A program made the position numbers and the translations under genes. This document shows, piece after piece, positions 6,156-8,065 of a DNA stretch of 8,065 bases. The notes below the pieces were generated by a model. It saw only the letters and a list, made by a program, of their open reading frames with translations, did no database searches and was not told where the DNA came from. The first letter of the stretch is position 1. Each line of letters opens with the position of its first letter. Source of the stretch: Cyclobacteriaceae bacterium (GTDB lineage Bacteria; Bacteroidota; Bacteroidia; Cytophagales; Cyclobacteriaceae); assembly GCA_030589835.1 (NCBI GenBank), contig JAUUZS010000176.1, positions 1 through 8,065 on the forward strand, given 5' to 3'.

Positions 6156-6929
6156 ATGACCATAACAACTAATAAAAAAAATCTGATACGCCAGTGTTCT
6201 AAGGGATTCCATGACTTGTTCCATCCTTACCCGATGTCTTGGAATAGTCTTTGGCAATACTCATCCACTGATCAAGGCCTACGGGCAACGCTTAATTGGC
6301 GATCCTATTGGGCGGAAAAACACCAACTAGTTACTGCCGACGACAGCTTTGCGAGTGAGCTGAGGAGCAGGAAAAGAGCAGCAAAGGATGGTAGGCGCCA
6401 AAAAAGAGCTAATAAATATAAGTCAAATAATGTATCATCCCGACAATATCCAATGGCATCCAGACAATATCCAATGTCATATCAACAATATCCTATATCA
6501 TATCAACAATATCCAACTACACCTCAACAACATCCTATTTCATATCAACAATATCCAACTACACCTCAACAACATCCTATTTCATATCAACAATATCCAA
6601 CTACACCTCAACAACATCCTATTTCATATCAACAATATCCAATCGTACTCCGCCAAAATGCAATTTCATGTCAACAATATCCAACTGTACCCCGTCAGAA
6701 TGCAAGTTCAACTGAACTTTGTCCTACTGAGGTGCGTCTGTTTAATCCCGAAGTTCAATTTCCGGGGGCAAGCGGGAGGCAAATTGATGCCGACTATCAT
6801 TTGACGGGATCACACGATTGTGAGATGTTTTATCAATGCAAGCAAAAAACAATAGAAGAAGCAATGGCTACATCTGTGCGTGGCCCGGTACACACAATAA
6901 ATCTAATTTTTAACCACAAAACACAATAA
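6156..6929 (+). CDS. Unrecognised protein with 13 Tyr/Gln/Pro heptad repeats
   Basis: I do not recognise this 257-residue protein. Residues 1-60 are rich in aromatics (FHDLFHPYPMSWNSLWQY, LNWRSYWAEKH). Residues 68-89 form a strongly basic patch (ELRSRKRAAKDGRRQKRANKYK, split here only for reading as SRKRAAKDG and RRQKRANKYK). Residues 95-185 consist of 13 heptads of the form [Y/P/S]-[Q/R]-Q-[Y/H]-P-[I/T/M]-[S/T], perfect in the centre and decaying towards the end. Residues 186-257 are non-repetitive and contain C222 and C228. There is no signal peptide or membrane segment. A basic patch next to a Tyr/Gln-rich low-complexity tract suggests nucleic-acid binding or self-association, but that is inference only. 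The gene is supported by its candidate promoter and by the next gene starting only 4 bases after its stop, implying co-transcription and coupled translation. A second frame is also open through the repeats, but this frame is longer and continues beyond them on both sides. Confidence 0.7.
   Translation: MTITTNKKNLIRQCSKGFHDLFHPYPMSWNSLWQYSSTDQGLRATLNWRSYWAEKHQLVTADDSFASELRSRKRAAKDGRRQKRANKYKSNNVSSRQYPMASRQYPMSYQQYPISYQQYPTTPQQHPISYQQYPTTPQQHPISYQQYPTTPQQHPISYQQYPIVLRQNAISCQQYPTVPRQNASSTELCPTEVRLFNPEVQFPGASGRQIDADYHLTGSHDCEMFYQCKQKTIEEAMATSVRGPVHTINLIFNHKTQ
6438..6710 (+). repeat. Coding tandem repeat, 21-bp units organised as 42-bp higher-order units
   Basis: The tract has 13 units of 21 bp, each coding one heptad. 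In the centre, two alternating 21-mers form a 42-bp unit present in three base-identical copies at 6501-6542, 6543-6584 and 6585-6626. Two diverged 42-bp copies follow at 6627-6668 and 6669-6710, and simpler 21-bp units precede. Identity of the central copies indicates recent expansion. Because the unit length is a multiple of three, copy-number change keeps the frame. Confidence 0.9.
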
Positions 6930-6933
6930 CATT

Positions 6934-7578
6934 ATGACTAAGAAAGATCGAAACAAAGTAGCTATGTTTTTAACCGTATTGCTATGGTTAAAAGAAAAAA
7001 TGAGCGAATTGACTACACTACCTAATTTTACTGAAGTATTTGGCGCATTTGAGACGCTTACCGAGGAAATCGCAGAACTGGATTCCGGAACGGTGACCGG
7101 CACCAAAGGAATAACTGAGGACAAGGGCGATGCAAGAAGTACACTGTCGCAGCTTACACTTCAGATGGTGGTTATATTAAAGGCCTATGCCGCTTACCGA
7201 AAGAACCACTTATTGTTGAACAGCATCGATTTCAATAAGTCACAATTGTATTATGTCTCGGACCAGGTATTGATGAGCAGGGCGACGCACATCAGGAAGG
7301 TGGCCGGGGAGGTTGGCGACAAGGCAATAGCTTACGGACTGACCACTGAAACATTAGGTGAACTGAGCGATGCCGAAGTTGCTTTTAAAGCGCGCGTAAG
7401 TAATCCCAGGAAAACCCAGATCACGAATTCAGATACCGGAGATCAGGTGCATGCCAAAGTTGATGAAACGGATAATTTTTTAAAGGAACAGGTGGATTCT
7501 TTGCTTGAGCTGGCAGGAAACACGAAGCCGGAATTGTATAACCAGTACCTGGCGGCGAGGGTAATTATTGACCGCTGA
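6934..7578 (+). CDS. Uncharacterised soluble, predominantly helical protein
   Basis: The 214-residue product has no signal peptide, no transmembrane segment long enough to be convincing and no catalytic motif that I can identify. It begins MTKKDRNKVAMFLTVLLWLK and appears almost entirely helical: amphipathic stretches at about 5-50, 65-100, 108-135 and 175-214, broken by a Gly/Thr-rich turn at 51-61 (SGTVTGTKGIT). The layout, including the N-terminal KDRNKVAMFLTV and the C-terminal YNQYLAARVIIDR, resembles a loose group of uncharacterised Bacteroidota proteins I remember, but I cannot verify this. It starts 4 bases after the stop of the heptad-repeat gene, so the two are probably one operon and may act together. 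Its TGA stop lies 6 bases before the TA border of the MITE-like element, so the element did not truncate it. Codon and amino-acid use look like a genuine gene. Confidence 0.8.
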   Translation: MTKKDRNKVAMFLTVLLWLKEKMSELTTLPNFTEVFGAFETLTEEIAELDSGTVTGTKGITEDKGDARSTLSQLTLQMVVILKAYAAYRKNHLLLNSIDFNKSQLYYVSDQVLMSRATHIRKVAGEVGDKAIAYGLTTETLGELSDAEVAFKARVSNPRKTQITNSDTGDQVHAKVDETDNFLKEQVDSLLELAGNTKPELYNQYLAARVIIDR

Positions 7579-7584
7579 TATAAG

Positions 7585-7750
7585 TAGTGTCTATAAGAAA
7601 ACACTCCTAAATTAAAAATGCCTCTTATGGCGATCTTTCCATTTTTTTCTAATCGATTGATGCTTAGGCATCAACTTCTAGAAAGAAAATGAAAATCTCA
7701 TCCAAAATTGGTCATTTTATAAAAAAAGGGCTGTTTTCTTAGAGACACTA
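7585..7750. mobile_element. 166-bp MITE-like element with TA borders
   Basis: TAGTGTCTATAAGAAAACA at 7585-7603 is inverted at 7732-7750 with 18 of 19 matches. The inverted symmetry continues through the whole element: the arms around 7632-7651 and 7679-7697 pair imperfectly, and a perfect 7-bp stem (TTGATGC at 7657-7663, GCATCAA at 7668-7674) with a 4-base loop sits at its exact centre. The DNA could therefore fold into one long hairpin. The outermost bases at each end are TA, and TAAG occurs just outside or at both borders (7581-7584 and 7749-7752), so the target duplication is TA or TAAG. No coding capacity. Structure is that of a non-autonomous element; no transposase for it is seen in the window. 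Confidence 0.7.
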
Positions 7751-7815
7751 AGGAAAGTTACCGGGCCTGATATTGCAGGCGACTGAAACCAGCACGCCAT
7801 CAGAAACCATTGCAG

Positions 7816-7855
7816 GCTCACCTGACCCATGAAAATGGCAGGTGAGCTTTTTTTT
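7816..7855 (+). terminator. Strong intrinsic terminator
   Basis: GCTCACCTG at 7816-7824 pairs perfectly with CAGGTGAGC at 7839-7847. After a 2-base bulge, CCAT and ATGG close a GAAA tetraloop (7831-7834). Eight T residues follow at 7848-7855. It probably ends the 6156-7578 operon, from which it is now separated by the MITE-like element, or it ends an unannotated RNA starting after 7751. Confidence 0.85.
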
Positions 7856-8065
7856 GTTGTGGAATTGCCGGAACCGGTTGGTAACAGGGGAAGTCAGCTG
7901 GTGCCGGTTTAACATGAATTAAGCACATTCGAACATTTGAATGAAGAATGTAGAAATTAACATTGAGCGTTCTGAAAAGCATTTAAGTTATAAGCTTTTA
8001 TTAATTCATACTTCAATTGTTCATTTGTTCTATTATTCTATTATTCTATTATTCAAGATTCATAA
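7856..8065. other. AT-rich intergenic DNA without a gene
   Basis: All six frames are broken by frequent stops. The section contains short dyads only: AACCGG near 7873 with CCGGTT near 7905, and CATTC/GAATG pairs near 7926-7950. Together with the MITE-like element and the terminator it makes up the 487 bases without a gene after 7578. I see no RNA gene in it. Confidence 0.6.
8030..8054. repeat. Three tandem copies of an 8-bp unit
   Basis: CTATTATT is repeated exactly three times (8030-8037, 8038-8045, 8046-8053), with the first base of a fourth. A short microsatellite-like tract in AT-rich non-coding DNA, probably from slippage. Confidence 0.8.

Noticed and set aside
6438..6710. Possible CRISPR array
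   Set aside because: The 21/42-bp units are directly adjacent without unique spacers, lie in frame in a gene, and there are no cas genes.
6816..6845. Resemblance of HDCEMFYQCKQ to the core of chitin-binding peritrophin domains
   Set aside because: Only two cysteines and one short motif match; the other conserved cysteines and a signal peptide are missing, so it is probably chance.
7752..7787. Short open stretch after the MITE-like element as a severed C-terminus of the 6934-7578 gene
   Set aside because: The TGA stop at 7576-7578 precedes the element border, so removing the element would not join the frames.

Overview
The window looks like a chromosomal segment of a Bacteroidota species, probably from the Cytophagales/Chitinophagales side, although the exact order cannot be fixed from sequence alone. 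The evidence is a textbook Bacteroidota promoter (TTTG, 19 bases, TANNTTTG) in front of the pyruvate dehydrogenase E2 gene, A-rich leaders without clear Shine-Dalgarno sequences, and Bacteroidota-like TyrS, E2 and HslV proteins. Base composition is moderately AT-rich.

Positions 1-3812 hold conserved housekeeping genes. On the minus strand are the first 19 codons of tyrS, cut by the window edge, and a class III PLP aminotransferase upstream of it. Diverging from these on the plus strand are pdhC (dihydrolipoamide acetyltransferase with two lipoyl domains) and hslV (threonine protease), separated by an intrinsic terminator. A convergent minus-strand gene at 3887-5119 encodes a secreted transglutaminase-like protein with a complete Cys-His-Asp triad. 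The gap between hslV and this gene is almost entirely a 76-bp inverted-repeat element that overlaps or supplies the stop codon on the transglutaminase side.

From about 5170 onward the window is accessory. It holds a 35-residue single-pass membrane ORF, a REP-associated tyrosine transposase (RAYT) with a perfect 20-bp palindrome of REP type inside its own reading frame, and a tightly linked pair of unrecognised genes. The first of the pair (6156-6929) encodes a protein with aromatic-rich N-terminus, a basic patch and 13 tandem Tyr/Gln/Pro heptads. The second (6934-7578) starts 4 bases later and encodes a soluble, mostly helical 214-residue protein. The pair has its own candidate promoter and a 31-bp dyad in the leader. 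Downstream lies a 166-bp MITE-like hairpin element with TA at both ends, then a strong orphan intrinsic terminator, then AT-rich non-coding DNA with a short tandem repeat.

The most interesting parts are the heptad-repeat gene pair, the REP palindrome embedded in the RAYT gene, and two small palindromic elements that share TA borders and terminal bases. No CRISPR array, tRNA or rRNA was seen. The function of the unknown pair is not assigned here.
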